A stretch of DNA of 64,000 bases from Bacteroidota bacterium (GCA_020402865.1 JADBYT010000002.1:434001-498000); one strand, 5' to 3'. Shown: positions 34,953 to 44,943, counted from the first letter of the stretch. Notes: a model not told the origin generated them from the letters alone. A program made the numbers and translations.

Positions 34953-35590
34953 TGCATCAGCCCGACGAATTTTTTCTTCATTTGCAGCGCCGCCTGCAGC
35001 AGCCTTTGCCGGGTGCCGATGCGCAGAACCGCATGACCATGCGCAGCCGCAAAACGGTTGAAGAATACCTTGCCGAAAATCCCGGCCACCGGCGCAGCGC
35101 GGTGCTCATGCCGTTGTTTCCGCACAAGGGCGAAATACACACGCTGCTCATCAAACGGCCGTCGTATCAGGGTGTGCACAGCGGACAGCTTGCCTTGCCG
35201 GGCGGGGCTGAGGAAGCCGAAGATGCATCACCGGCGCAAACCGCCTTGCGTGAAGCCCGCGAAGAAGTGGGGTTGCACGCAGGCGAGGAGCAATTGCTTG
35301 GCGCACTTTCGCCGCTGTACATTCCGCCCAGCAATTTTCTGGTGCGGCCGTTTGTGGCACAGTTGCCGCAGCGCCCCCAATGGCTGCCCAGCCCCGACGA
35401 GGTGGAAGCCCTGCTCGAAATTCCGCTGCGTACGTTCCTCGATCCGGCCGTGAAAGACACACGCAAAATAAATATTGGCAGCGGCATCACCATTGAGGCG
35501 CCCTGCTACATTATTGAAGGCAATATACTTTGGGGCGCCACCGCCATGATGTTCAGCGAAATGGAAGCGCTGCTTGAAGAAATGGCCTGA
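34943..35590 (+). CDS. Nudix hydrolase, CoA pyrophosphatase (NudL)-like
   Basis: A 215-residue Nudix hydrolase. The NudL/UPF0035 signature GVHSGQLALPGG runs directly into the Nudix box GGAEEAEDASPAQTALREAREEVGL-type pattern (G-x5-E-x7-REAREEVG). The family splits CoA and its derivatives into 4'-phosphopantetheine and 3',5'-ADP. The first three codons (ATG GTA CTA) come from the inserted element; the rest of the N-terminus is native, matching the orphan fragment upstream. The protein therefore looks intact, but its promoter is probably new. Confidence 0.88.
   Translation: MVLLHQPDEFFLHLQRRLQQPLPGADAQNRMTMRSRKTVEEYLAENPGHRRSAVLMPLFPHKGEIHTLLIKRPSYQGVHSGQLALPGGAEEAEDASPAQTALREAREEVGLHAGEEQLLGALSPLYIPPSNFLVRPFVAQLPQRPQWLPSPDEVEALLEIPLRTFLDPAVKDTRKINIGSGITIEAPCYIIEGNILWGATAMMFSEMEALLEEMA
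34953..35030 (+). repeat. Direct repeat, right copy (78 bp)
   Basis: Right-hand copy of the Nudix 5' coding segment. It continues in frame into the full gene, which identifies this side as the reconstituted target. Confidence 0.95.
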
Positions 35591-35611
35591 AGTGCGCGGC
35601 ACTTGTATCAC

Positions 35612-35650
35612 CAAAAAAGGCTGCCTGCGCAATGCAAACAGCCTTTTAAG
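35612..35650. terminator. Bidirectional terminator
   Basis: AAAAGGCTG/CAGCCTTTT stem with flanking A and T runs, between convergent genes. It can serve both the Nudix gene and the exported protein gene on the other strand. Confidence 0.7.
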
Positions 35651-35678
35651 GAGTGTGTGTGTATTAAATCGTGTATGG

Positions 35679-36485
35679 CTATTTCTTCCGGGTTATCGGC
35701 GCCATTTTATTGTCGTAGCAAAGGAAGTACTCGCCGGGCGAAAATTGGGTAAGATTAATAGTGTTGCCGTAGCCCTTGAGCACCACATTCCCATACGGGT
35801 CATACATTTCATAGAGGGTCTGGCCCGACAGCATGATCTGTTTGCCGTCTTTGGATTGAGTGAATGTAATTGCTTCAGAGGTTGATGTGAATTTTACTTC
35901 GGGCGTATAACGCACTTCGCGTCCAAAGCCGAGCTGCTTCACGCGGAAGCGGTTTTCGCCGGAGTGCGGCGTAATCTGGAAACTGTAGTTGTTGCGCGAG
36001 GGAGTTCCAACGCCCTGCACTTCGCCCACATACACCCACTTGTTCCAGCGATACTGTTCAACAATATAAGTAAGTGCTCCGGTTTCGCTGTTGGTAGTCC
36101 AGGTAAGCAGTCCGGCCGGGCTGATGCTGATGGATTCGGTTACAAATGTGGGGCGGGGCTTAAGGGCTTCCGGGTTCAGCACTTTTGGTGAGCAGCCGTC
36201 TTTGTGAAAAAGCTGCACTTCCACTTTGTCGCCCGGCTGTAGGTTGAAGTTTCGCAGGTCAATTTCAAAGGCGCTCGAATTAACCTCGTCGGTAGAAACC
36301 TGGCCGTTTACACGTACTTCATACACACAATAGCCTACACCACCGTCATTTACGGCATTTTGCACATAAAGATTTTTGCTTTGATACTTCCCTTCTACCA
36401 GCAGTGCCTGCGAAGCATGGGTAGCCCCGGCTCCGAAAAGGAGCATCGCAAAAATCAACATAGGGCGAACCAATACAGTTTTCAT
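35679..36485 (-). CDS. Exported protein of unknown function with a T9SS-like tail
   Basis: A 268-residue protein; signal peptide MKTVLVRPMLIFAMLLFGAGATHA. The body is beta-rich with two Cys (GYCVYEV, DGCSPKV) and a fibronectin-like stretch (LTWTTNSETGALTYIVEQYRW, NRFRVKQLG). The end LYEMYDPYGNVVLKGYGN...SPGEYFLCYDN resembles a short T9SS type A domain without the PNP entry motif. Family not recognised. Confidence 0.65.
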   Translation of the reverse strand: MKTVLVRPMLIFAMLLFGAGATHASQALLVEGKYQSKNLYVQNAVNDGGVGYCVYEVRVNGQVSTDEVNSSAFEIDLRNFNLQPGDKVEVQLFHKDGCSPKVLNPEALKPRPTFVTESISISPAGLLTWTTNSETGALTYIVEQYRWNKWVYVGEVQGVGTPSRNNYSFQITPHSGENRFRVKQLGFGREVRYTPEVKFTSTSEAITFTQSKDGKQIMLSGQTLYEMYDPYGNVVLKGYGNTINLTQFSPGEYFLCYDNKMAPITRKK

Positions 36486-36725
36486 CGGGTTAATCTTGAG
36501 GTCTTTGCAAGTTATTTATTTTTGGCGCTTCTCCGGTAACCAAAAACCATGATATTGCGTGTGTTATCATACGTTTTTCGGTTAAAAAAGATGCAACCGG
36601 AGGTCTATATATTTTACAACACAAAGATTCAGGTTATTTGCGGGGTTTACAAGCCAAAAAATACCCGAATTTTCGAAGTCTAAGCTAAGTGCGGTGATTT
36701 TATTTTTACCTTAATTCACTGATAA

Positions 36726-36917
36726 TCAGATTTTTCTGAGAATACGCAAAATGTACGTCATTGCACCCAAAATGAGCACCACGGCAATGAGTATTTTCCA
36801 AACTCCGCGATAATGTTTGCGGTTGTCTGATCGGTCGCTGCGGTAAGCCCATACGAGTGCCGCAGCAAACATGGCTACGAAGACAAAAATGAAAGTGATT
36901 TGTCCGGTTGAAAACAT
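36726..36917 (-). CDS. Small two-helix membrane protein
   Basis: A 63-residue protein with two hydrophobic helices (about 6-24 and 41-58) joined by a basic/charged loop YRSDRSDNRKHYRG. Proteins of this size and plan, starting MFSTGQ and with a KHYRGxWK loop, are widespread in Bacteroidota genomes without known function. A longer overlapping frame in another phase is a shadow. The neighbouring gap on its upstream side holds only promoter sequence. Confidence 0.65.
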   Translation of the reverse strand: MFSTGQITFIFVFVAMFAAALVWAYRSDRSDNRKHYRGVWKILIAVVLILGAMTYILRILRKI

Positions 36918-37071
36918 GCCGCAAAGTTAAGCATACAAAAACGGAATTGGCGTTGTTACTGTCAAAGAACAAACGGTTGTTGCCGAAATTAATTGCGGTT
37001 GTTTTATCTATATCGTGAAACGTTGGTTAAAAACTCAACAACGGGCATGTGTGGTGCTATTGTCACTCCGT

Positions 37072-37079
37072 TAACTTTG
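37072..37079 (+). promoter_or_regulatory. Promoter -7 element of the WG-repeat gene
   Basis: TAACTTTG matches the Bacteroidota -7 consensus TAnnTTTG exactly and lies seven bases before the ATG, so the mRNA leader would be very short. No good -33 TTG at the usual spacing was found. Confidence 0.5.
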
Positions 37080-37086
37080 TGGACAG

Positions 37087-39225
37087 ATGAAGCGATTTTT
37101 GCTGGTTGCAATTTGTGTGCAATTCTCGGGTTTTCTGTGTGCAGGGAAGCTGGAGCGGGGTTTTGCTGCGCTTAAAATTTACAACTATTTCAAGGCCCGC
37201 GAGTTGTTTCTGGGCAGTATGAAACGTCATCCGGCCGGAGCCTCCTTCGGGTTGGCCGAAATTTGTTCGCGCACGGATAATCCGTTTCATGATCCGATGC
37301 GTGCATACAATTATGTGCAGGAAGCAAAATTCAGTTTGCCGCTTACGAAAAAAAACGAGCGCAGCAGGCTAGCCCGACTTGGCATAACCGATTCATCGTT
37401 ACGGGTGCTTGAGCAGCGTATTGATTCGCTTTGTTTCCGGCAGGCACAAAAAATAAATACGCTGGCAGCCTACAATCTTTTCATCGAAAATAATTGCGAT
37501 TCGCAGCTTGTGGCGGCTGCAACAGAAAGCCGCAATGCACTTGCATTCAGCCAAACGGTGGGCATACACACCTGGCAGGCCTATCTTGCGTTTATGTCGG
37601 ATTATCCGCAGGCGGCACAAGTACCTGTGGCCGCTGCGCGCTACCACGAACTGCTTTTTCTCAGCAGCACGGAAGCCGGTACGCCTGAGGTGTTTGAAAA
37701 CTTTCTGCGCAGTTACCCCGAAAGCCCTTACCGCCTGCAGGCCGAAGATTCGTTATACAGCCTTTCCGTGCCGGAGCACACGGTGGCGCAGTACTACGCA
37801 TTTGTACAAAAGCATCCTGCAAACCGCAACGTACCTGATGCGTGGAAGCGCATTTACCGCCTTTCGGTGAATGATTTTACCACCGCCTCCATTTCCCGGT
37901 TCAAAAATCAATTCCCCGATTATCCTTTCCCCGAACAACTCACTGCCGATATTGAGCTGGCGCAAACACCGTTTTTCCCCGTACAGGTGAAAGACAGTGC
38001 GGGTAATGTATATACCGGTTTTGCCGACAGCACGGGAAAAGTGCGCATTGCACCGCAATTTTCCCGGACAGAATTCTTCTACGAAGGGCTGGCTGTGGCC
38101 GCCAACGATAAATTCAGCGGCTACATTGCCAAAAACGGAACTGTGGTTATTCCGCTGCAGTACCTCGAAGCCGGTAATTTTAACAACGGAACCGCTGTGG
38201 TTATCGACTCGCTTGATCAGTATTACTTAATTGATCATACCGGCAAAACAATTACCCGCCGTGCGTACGATTTTATTGGTCCGTTTAGTGAAGGCCTTGC
38301 CCGCGTGAGCAGAAACGATTGCAGCGGTTTTATCGACATTACCGGTAACGAACTTATTGAATGCAGACCCGCCGAGTTTGGTAACTTCAGTCAGGGACTG
38401 GCGTGGATGCGCGACAGCACCGGGCGCTGGGGCTTCATCAACCGTAAAGGCGAAACCGTAATTCCTCCGCTATACGACCGGGCCGAGTCGTTTGCAGCCG
38501 GCTTGCCTGTGCGCGTGCGCCTGAACAACCGCTGGGGACTTATTAACGCACAAGGTCAGTTGCTGCAGCCCTGCATTTATACCTATATCGGGCCGTGGAG
38601 CGAAGGGCTGGCGCTGGTGGTGCTCGACGGTAAGTTTGGCTACCTTAACGCGGCGGGAAAAATTGCAGTTCCGATCAGCTTCCTCTATAATCGTGAAGAG
38701 CTGGGTGATAATCTGTTCCGTAACAATTCGGCCCGGGTGCTGCTCGAAAAGAAAGCCGGCCTTATTGACAGTACAGGCAAACTCATCCTCCCGCGCGATT
38801 TTGACGATGTACAGCCCTTTCAGGATGGCTTTGCTGCTGTAAACAAAAAAGGTAAATGGGGCTACGCCGACCGGCTTCAGAAACTTCGGATCCCTTACAC
38901 GTTTGACGAAGCAGGGCCTTTTGTAAGCGGTTTGGCGCTGGTGCGTATAAACGGCCGGCTGGGTATGATAGACACGAAGGGCAATTATGTGTTGCCGCCC
39001 TCGCTGGAAGAGGCGCAGCGGCTGCCTTCGGGCTATATTCTTGTGGCTGATTCAACAAGGCGCAAGGGTTTGCTTGACAGCACAGGCGCATGGGTGCTGC
39101 CCTGTTTATACAGCCAGATTGAGCAAGTGGACAATTCGCCGGTATTCAGCGTGAGCTGCAGTGCTGAGAGTTACGGTTATTTTGATGCCTGGCGCTGCGA
39201 AATGTTCTGGTTGTGTGAGCCTTAG
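37087..39225 (+). CDS. Secreted WG-repeat protein
   Basis: A 712-residue exported protein (signal peptide MKRFLLVAICVQFSGFLCAG). The first 300 residues are mostly helical with TPR/Sel1-like character (FKARELFLGSMKRHPAGASFGLAEI, YPESPYRLQAEDSLYSL). Residues about 305-700 are WG/KWG repeats: GYIAKNGTVVIPLQY, RWGFINRKGETVIPPLYD, RWGLINAQGQLLQPCIY, KFGYLNAAGKIAVPISF, KWGYADRLQKLRIPYTF and others, each about 45-50 residues. Such repeats are surface-exposed beta structures of unknown function. No T9SS tail is present. Confidence 0.88.
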   Translation: MKRFLLVAICVQFSGFLCAGKLERGFAALKIYNYFKARELFLGSMKRHPAGASFGLAEICSRTDNPFHDPMRAYNYVQEAKFSLPLTKKNERSRLARLGITDSSLRVLEQRIDSLCFRQAQKINTLAAYNLFIENNCDSQLVAAATESRNALAFSQTVGIHTWQAYLAFMSDYPQAAQVPVAAARYHELLFLSSTEAGTPEVFENFLRSYPESPYRLQAEDSLYSLSVPEHTVAQYYAFVQKHPANRNVPDAWKRIYRLSVNDFTTASISRFKNQFPDYPFPEQLTADIELAQTPFFPVQVKDSAGNVYTGFADSTGKVRIAPQFSRTEFFYEGLAVAANDKFSGYIAKNGTVVIPLQYLEAGNFNNGTAVVIDSLDQYYLIDHTGKTITRRAYDFIGPFSEGLARVSRNDCSGFIDITGNELIECRPAEFGNFSQGLAWMRDSTGRWGFINRKGETVIPPLYDRAESFAAGLPVRVRLNNRWGLINAQGQLLQPCIYTYIGPWSEGLALVVLDGKFGYLNAAGKIAVPISFLYNREELGDNLFRNNSARVLLEKKAGLIDSTGKLILPRDFDDVQPFQDGFAAVNKKGKWGYADRLQKLRIPYTFDEAGPFVSGLALVRINGRLGMIDTKGNYVLPPSLEEAQRLPSGYILVADSTRRKGLLDSTGAWVLPCLYSQIEQVDNSPVFSVSCSAESYGYFDAWRCEMFWLCEP

Positions 39226-39390
39226 CGGATTTTTTGTGTTCTGTATCGGGTAACCGTCTCCGGGATTGTCAGTATTCACATTCCGAAATATTTTTAATAG
39301 TTTGAAAATCATTATTTTATGTGATTGTCATTAATACCTAAATCGTTTTTGATTTTTTTGTTATTTTAGCCATGCTCAATACTTATTCCA

Positions 39391-42180
39391 ATGATCAGCA
39401 CGTTAAGGCACATAGGCTGTGCACTTGCTTTATTTCTGCTAACTCAAACACTACAAGGTCAGTGTACAGGCGGAACCAATGCAGGCGCATTATCGCCGGC
39501 ACCCGCTGCGGCGTTTCAAACAATGAACGTAAGCACAGGTAATTATTACACGTTTGTAGTTCCGGCCACCTGCTTTCCTACCTACACGTTTTCTTTCTGT
39601 GCTGCCGATGGGAGTAACGCCACATTTGATTCGCAGATTACCATCCTCGACAATGCCGGAAATCCTGTTCCCGGTGGTTACAGTGATGATTTTTGCGGTG
39701 TACAGTCGTATGTGACCTGGACACCCACTGCCGGGGGCACTTACCGTGTATTGGTAAATACCTACTTCTGTTCAACAGGTAATACAGCACTGCTTGCATA
39801 CAGAGCCGTTGCTCCGGCCAATATGGTGTACTCATCTTCAACAACCGTGCAGGCATCAACTGCCAGTGTAATGCGATGTGATTTTGACCAGCCGGTTATT
39901 TCTCTGAATGTAATTACTACCGGATCCTGCAATGCATTAAGCCTGAATCAGCTTTCAATTAATATGACGGGTTCTACCATTCCGGGAACCAATACGAATG
40001 ATGTAACCCGCATCCGTATTTATTACACCGGAACTTCGGCCACCTTTCAGAATATAAGCGAATTTCAAACCGGTGGTGCTACACCGGCTACCGGCACAAT
40101 TACCTTTAACGGCAGCCAGACGCTGCAAGCAGGTACCAATTATTTCTGGATTGCATACGATTTGAATGCAAGCACGGCCACAATAGCGAATGTAATTGAC
40201 GCCCAATGTGTATCGTTCAGAATAGGTACAACCACCTATACGCCTGCTGTTACCGCTCCGGCCGGGAACAGGGCTATTGCGGCCTGTTCTTCCTATCCCG
40301 GTGCCTCATCTGCAAATTTAAGATGCTGGCTACGCGCAAATACCGGCGTAACCAGTTCAGCCGGAGCGGTTACACAATGGAACGACCAGTCGGGAGCAGG
40401 AGTAACAGGCAATTTTATTGTGCAACCCGGTACACCTGCACAAACCAGCCCCACGCTGGTTAACAATGCCTTAAACAATAATCCGTATATCTCATTTAAC
40501 GGAACTACCAACAGCCTTGCCAGCAATAATTTGTTTACCGGCAATTCGCTTTTCAGTACCAACAACAATACTGTGTTTCAGGTGCACAATCTGAAAGCCG
40601 GAATCGTTTATTTTAAATGGGAAACGGCAAGTAGCGGTAGTTTCAGATTTGGCTATGAGAATAATGCCGGGAGTCCGCGTTTTGATTTTGTGGATGATGT
40701 CGCTGGCAGAAATACCAACACCACAACCAATGTGCTGAACCGTGATGTGCTGGTGCGCACAACCACAACTGCTGCATTGTCTGAGGTTGTGCTGAACAGC
40801 AATGTCTCCGGCTCACTCACGCTTTCCGGCTTAAATTTCAGTCCGGGCACTACTACCCGAAGGCTTTGTATTGGTAATAATGATATCAGCACAAACAATC
40901 TCCCGACACAAATTGATTTTGCAGAAATACTCGTTTACAATACACTGCTCAACAGCAGTGAAATACGTCGTGTAGAAAGTTATCTGGCGGTGAAATACGG
41001 CATTACGCTCAAAAACAATCAGGGGAGCGGAGCGCCTTACGTGTATCAGAATAGTGCAGGCACTTCGATATGGGGCGGAAACACCAGTCAGATCGGCTAT
41101 CATAACAATGTAACCGGTATCGGGCGCGATGATGCATCGACGCTCAATCAAACTACATCGCGTGGTGTGCTTAGTTTAAATCCCTCGGTTGATCTGGTTA
41201 CGATTACCACCGGTACTTTTGCTGCACCCGCAGCATTCAGTGCAAACCTGTCCACACTCATCATCGGTCACAATGCAGGCGCGCCGGTTTCTATTGTGGG
41301 CGATCCTTCTTTCAGCAACGTTCCTGCATCGCTTGGTACAAATGCCGCACGTATTCAACGGGTTTGGCAGGCGCAGGCTACCAATTTTACACAAACAGTA
41401 TCGGTAGGTTTTGAATCCACATTACTGGTGGCCTATACACCGATCACCAACCTGCGTTTGCTGGTTGATAATGATGGCAATTTTGCCAATGGCGGAACAA
41501 CCATTTATACCGGTGCTGTGCTCAGCGGAACCCGGATTCAGTTTTCGGGTATCACCAATTTGGGTAATACCGGCAATCTGTACTTTACACTTGCCACAGT
41601 AAACTACACGGCCACGCCGCTGCCGGTTGAATTGTTGTCTTTTACTTCTGCCTGTGTGGATAATGTGGTTGAGCTTCGCTGGAGCACAGCTTCCGAAAGC
41701 GAGAACAATCACTTTACCATCAAACGCAAAACCGCATCGGGCAATGTGTTCGAAACAATTGCCACGATCAGTGGCAGTGGAAATTCCATGCAGCCGGTTA
41801 ATTACTCCTGGTTCGATAATGCACCTCTAACGGAAGACTGTTATTACATACTCGAACAAACCGATTTTAACGGACAAACCACACGGCTTTCCTTAATATA
41901 CCGCGAAGCCTGCGTAACCGGTGGTTCAAACGTGGTGCTTTTCCCATCGCCTGCGAGTGAAGTATTGGGAATTGGTTTTACGCTGGATGAAGATGCGCCT
42001 GTGTATGTGGACATGTTTGATGCCACCGGCCGAAAGGTGCGTTCTACACTGAATTTCTCCGGTATGGAGGGGCGAAATTTCGTGGAGATGAATATTCATG
42101 ATCTGGCTCCCGGTGTATATATGCTGCAGCTTGTGGTAAATAATGTGCCTCTTCAAACCCAGTGTGTGGTGAAGCAATAG
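39391..42180 (+). CDS. Large secreted multidomain protein with T9SS sorting domain
   Basis: A 929-residue secreted protein (signal peptide about 1-23, MISTLRHIGCALALFLLTQTLQG). An N-terminal Cys-rich domain (about 25-145) resembles pre-peptidase or GEVED-like modules. Residues about 150-300 have the BNR-associated N-terminal pattern (SLNQLSINMTGSTIPGTN, AGTNYFWIAYDLNAST). A concanavalin-like domain follows (LRCWLRANTGVT, AVTQWNDQSGAG, SYLAVKYGITL). The end has PLPVELLSFTS...WSTASESENNHFTIKR and VLFPSPASEVLGIGF, a T9SS type A tail in which the PNP motif reads PSP. Probably a surface adhesin or binding protein. Confidence 0.75.
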   Translation: MISTLRHIGCALALFLLTQTLQGQCTGGTNAGALSPAPAAAFQTMNVSTGNYYTFVVPATCFPTYTFSFCAADGSNATFDSQITILDNAGNPVPGGYSDDFCGVQSYVTWTPTAGGTYRVLVNTYFCSTGNTALLAYRAVAPANMVYSSSTTVQASTASVMRCDFDQPVISLNVITTGSCNALSLNQLSINMTGSTIPGTNTNDVTRIRIYYTGTSATFQNISEFQTGGATPATGTITFNGSQTLQAGTNYFWIAYDLNASTATIANVIDAQCVSFRIGTTTYTPAVTAPAGNRAIAACSSYPGASSANLRCWLRANTGVTSSAGAVTQWNDQSGAGVTGNFIVQPGTPAQTSPTLVNNALNNNPYISFNGTTNSLASNNLFTGNSLFSTNNNTVFQVHNLKAGIVYFKWETASSGSFRFGYENNAGSPRFDFVDDVAGRNTNTTTNVLNRDVLVRTTTTAALSEVVLNSNVSGSLTLSGLNFSPGTTTRRLCIGNNDISTNNLPTQIDFAEILVYNTLLNSSEIRRVESYLAVKYGITLKNNQGSGAPYVYQNSAGTSIWGGNTSQIGYHNNVTGIGRDDASTLNQTTSRGVLSLNPSVDLVTITTGTFAAPAAFSANLSTLIIGHNAGAPVSIVGDPSFSNVPASLGTNAARIQRVWQAQATNFTQTVSVGFESTLLVAYTPITNLRLLVDNDGNFANGGTTIYTGAVLSGTRIQFSGITNLGNTGNLYFTLATVNYTATPLPVELLSFTSACVDNVVELRWSTASESENNHFTIKRKTASGNVFETIATISGSGNSMQPVNYSWFDNAPLTEDCYYILEQTDFNGQTTRLSLIYREACVTGGSNVVLFPSPASEVLGIGFTLDEDAPVYVDMFDATGRKVRSTLNFSGMEGRNFVEMNIHDLAPGVYMLQLVVNNVPLQTQCVVKQ

Positions 42181-42386
42181 TGGAAAGGCTCACTTGTGTA
42201 AGCTGCACCCGGATAAGCGCCGCTGACTGCAAACCGCGCAGATGCTATTTTCGTTTAACTTTTGATTCTTGGAGACGTTATTTACGGGCATGCGTAATGA
42301 TTGCTTTGCCACGGGCAGTAAATCAAGGGCGTATTCTCCCGAAAAAATAAATGTAAGTAACTGCTGTGCGTGCCCTTTACCGGCAT

Positions 42387-42421
42387 AAAAAAGGCTGCCT
42401 GAATATGAGGCAGCCTTTCAA
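42387..42421. terminator. Bidirectional terminator
   Basis: AAAGGCTGCCT/AGGCAGCCTTT 11-bp stem with a 7-nt loop, flanked by A and T/CAAAC tracts, between convergent genes. Confidence 0.8.
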
Positions 42422-42435
42422 ACAAAGCAGATTAT

Positions 42436-43683
42436 TTACTTCACCCTTAGTTTACGTCCGATCTGGAGCGTGGTGGTTGATTTGATGCCGTTAAGTTGGC
42501 AGATTTTCTGAACCGATGTGCCGTATTTCACGGCAATGGCCGAGAGTGTATCGCCTTTTTTAATGGTATAGTACACGGCACCACCTTTGGGGGCGGTAGC
42601 AGTGGTTGTTTTCTTGGCCGTTGTTTGTGCCGTGGAGGCTGTTTTTTGCGGCACATTGTTTACTGCCGGTGTGCCCGGGTTGGGAGCAGCTGCGGGGGCG
42701 GTACTGTTGTTGCCGGGCACAACGGGTTCCGGAAGTTTTGCCATAATGGCTTTGGCTTCGGGGGTGGCGTAGTGTGCTCCGCCGGGTGTGTAATAGCTTA
42801 CACGGGTGCGGCGGCGCGAACGGCGTACTACTTTGTGCGTTTCGGTCAGGTACTTGAAGTGCGACTGTGTGAGATACAGGGTATCGGTGCGCAGGCACTG
42901 GTTGCGGAAGTCGATAATCATGTTCGGGTCGATGGGCTGACCGCGGAAACGTACTTCAAAGTGCAGGTGGCTGCCGTGCGAGTGGCCGGTGTTGCCGCCT
43001 AGTCCTACGAGGTTGCCTGCTTCCAGTTCCTGACCGGGCTTTACGAGCAGTTTTGAAAGGTGGGCGTAGTAGGTTTCGAGGCCGTTCTCATGACGCACCA
43101 CAACAAGGTAGCCGTAGCTTTTGCTGTATTGTGCAATGCGCACCTTGCCGTCGAACGCACATTTTACCGAATCGCCGGTTTCGAGGTTAATGTCGATACC
43201 AAAGTGATAGCGGTAGCGGCGAAAGCCGAAATGCGAAGTGGGCTGGCCGTTAAACGGGTGCGTGTAAGTACAGTGCGCAGGGTCGTAGAGCGGAACGGCT
43301 ACCGTATCACTGAAAAGTAATGCGTCGAACTTGGCCGAATGTACCGAAGCGGTATCCCAATCGTCGTAAAACTCATCGCCCTCTTCAAGCGCTTCGAGCG
43401 GGGTAACGGTTTGTTTCACCACAGGTTCGCCGGCCTTCTTAGGTTCACCGGTCGAATCGGAGGAGTCGCGCAGGGCAGCAGCAATTACCGGAGCATAAGG
43501 CTCAGTAGTATCTGCACGCAAAGCGGCAACCGTATTTAACGATGGTTCTGTGGTATCGGAGACAATTGCCGAGCGTTTGGCTACAGCATGCGGCGGATCG
43601 CCGGCCGTAGCGGCCAGCTCATGTCCCAGGCTGAGCAACAGCAGGGACAACGCCGAAGTAGTGATGTATGTGCGGAGTTTCAA
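42436..43683 (-). CDS. M23 family metallopeptidase with C-terminal LysM
   Basis: A 415-residue exported protein (signal peptide MKLRTYITTSALSLLLLSLGHELAATA). A long low-complexity linker precedes the M23 domain (about 165-265) with HFGIDINLETGD, YGYLVVVRHENGLETYYAHL and SHLHFEVRF, all zinc ligands present. A Pro/Ala/Thr-rich linker leads to a LysM domain VYYTIKKGDTLSAIAVKYG at the C-terminus. Paralogous to the M23/LysM gene near 31-32 kb but longer. Likely peptidoglycan endopeptidase in cell-wall remodelling. Confidence 0.92.
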   Translation of the reverse strand: MKLRTYITTSALSLLLLSLGHELAATAGDPPHAVAKRSAIVSDTTEPSLNTVAALRADTTEPYAPVIAAALRDSSDSTGEPKKAGEPVVKQTVTPLEALEEGDEFYDDWDTASVHSAKFDALLFSDTVAVPLYDPAHCTYTHPFNGQPTSHFGFRRYRYHFGIDINLETGDSVKCAFDGKVRIAQYSKSYGYLVVVRHENGLETYYAHLSKLLVKPGQELEAGNLVGLGGNTGHSHGSHLHFEVRFRGQPIDPNMIIDFRNQCLRTDTLYLTQSHFKYLTETHKVVRRSRRRTRVSYYTPGGAHYATPEAKAIMAKLPEPVVPGNNSTAPAAAPNPGTPAVNNVPQKTASTAQTTAKKTTTATAPKGGAVYYTIKKGDTLSAIAVKYGTSVQKICQLNGIKSTTTLQIGRKLRVK

Positions 43684-43933
43684 ACCGGTTTCTACTGTCA
43701 GAGTCCATATTTCTGTTGAAAGTCGCGCTAAAATACCTACTTAATCTTATCCTGCAACTTTTTTTCGCCAACATTGGGCATTTGATAAATGTCTGTCAGG
43801 GCGGAAAATGAGTTATATTTCTGATTATTAGGTATTTAAGATATATTTTCTTTACGTTAAACCGGTCAAAAGAATTGTTAAAATTCGACCAATGAAAAGC
43901 TTCGGGCGGTAAAAAGACTAAAAATGAACGTGC

Positions 43934-44893
43934 TTAGCGGGTGTTGGTAAACTGTTCATTGGTGAGTGCGCGGAGGAATGCTTCGAGGTCGTTTTTCTCT
44001 TTTTCGGAGAGATGGAGGGGCTGTATGAGGGTGTCGGTATTGATTGCGTCGGGTACAATGTGCTGAGGTTCATTGTAATAGTCTATTACTTCGCGCAATG
44101 TGGCAAACATGCCGTTGTGCATGTACGGGCCGGTTACCGCCACATTGCGCAGGCCGGGTGTTTTAAACCTGCCTAAATCGGTGCTGTCGCGGGTAATCTC
44201 AAAGCGGCCGCGGTCATTCAGGTTTTTGCCGTTGTAAAGGCCAATGTTGCGGAATTCATCCTGGGTAAAGTCCACGCCCTTGTGGCAGTCGAAACATTTG
44301 CCTTTGTTGTTGAAAATGTCGCGGCCGCGTTTGGCGGCTTCCGAAACGGCTGTGCTGTCGCCCCGCATGAATTTGTCCCAGGGAGCGTTGGTGTTCAGAG
44401 TACGCTCAAATTCAGCCAGTGCAAAGCCCAGATTCTCTGCCGTGGCCGGGCTGCGGAATATTTTGTAGAAAGCCTGCCGGTAAAATTCATCGCCATTAAG
44501 CCTTGCCAGTGCCGAGTCGATGGGCAAAGCCATTTCAAGCGGATTGGCAATTGGCCCCAGCGCCTGCTCCTCAAGTGTGGCCGCACGTCCGTCGTAGAAA
44601 AGAGGAGAATGCCCTGACAGGTTCATAACTGAAGGAGTATTCCGTGCGGCAAATTTTCCTCCAACACCTGTATTAAAAGGTACGGTATCCGCAAATGCAA
44701 GCTCCGGGTGATGACAACCATCACAGGCAATCGTGTAATCCAGCGAAAGCATTAATTCGGAAAAAAGCAGTTTCCCCAATTCAGCCGCCGTGCGCGGGAG
44801 CCGCCGCTTGCCGCGCTCCGCCGCCGAATCGCCCGCAAATAATAAAGGCCAGAGCAGCAGCAACGGAAACAACAGATAGACCAGCTTTTTCAC
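43934..44893 (-). CDS. Di-haem cytochrome c peroxidase / MauG family protein
   Basis: A 319-residue exported protein (signal region about 1-24). It has two haem c motifs: CDGCH (57-61) and CFDCH (200-204), with GLRNVAVTGPYMHNGMF near the C-terminus supplying the distal Met/His region. The order and spacing match the CcpA/MauG family, which reduces H2O2 in the periplasm or oxidises protein side chains. No partner gene was seen. It ends well before the next operon. Confidence 0.9.
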   Translation of the reverse strand: MKKLVYLLFPLLLLWPLLFAGDSAAERGKRRLPRTAAELGKLLFSELMLSLDYTIACDGCHHPELAFADTVPFNTGVGGKFAARNTPSVMNLSGHSPLFYDGRAATLEEQALGPIANPLEMALPIDSALARLNGDEFYRQAFYKIFRSPATAENLGFALAEFERTLNTNAPWDKFMRGDSTAVSEAAKRGRDIFNNKGKCFDCHKGVDFTQDEFRNIGLYNGKNLNDRGRFEITRDSTDLGRFKTPGLRNVAVTGPYMHNGMFATLREVIDYYNEPQHIVPDAINTDTLIQPLHLSEKEKNDLEAFLRALTNEQFTNTR

Positions 44894-44943
44894 GACACAA
44901 AGATAAAACGACTGGGCATTAGTAAAATCAGATCTTCGTTATG

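Noticed and set aside
36706-36972. An 88-codon frame overlapping the small membrane protein gene
   Set aside because: It is in another phase and Cys/Arg/His-rich; the 63-codon frame inside it has two clean hydrophobic helices and a typical start.
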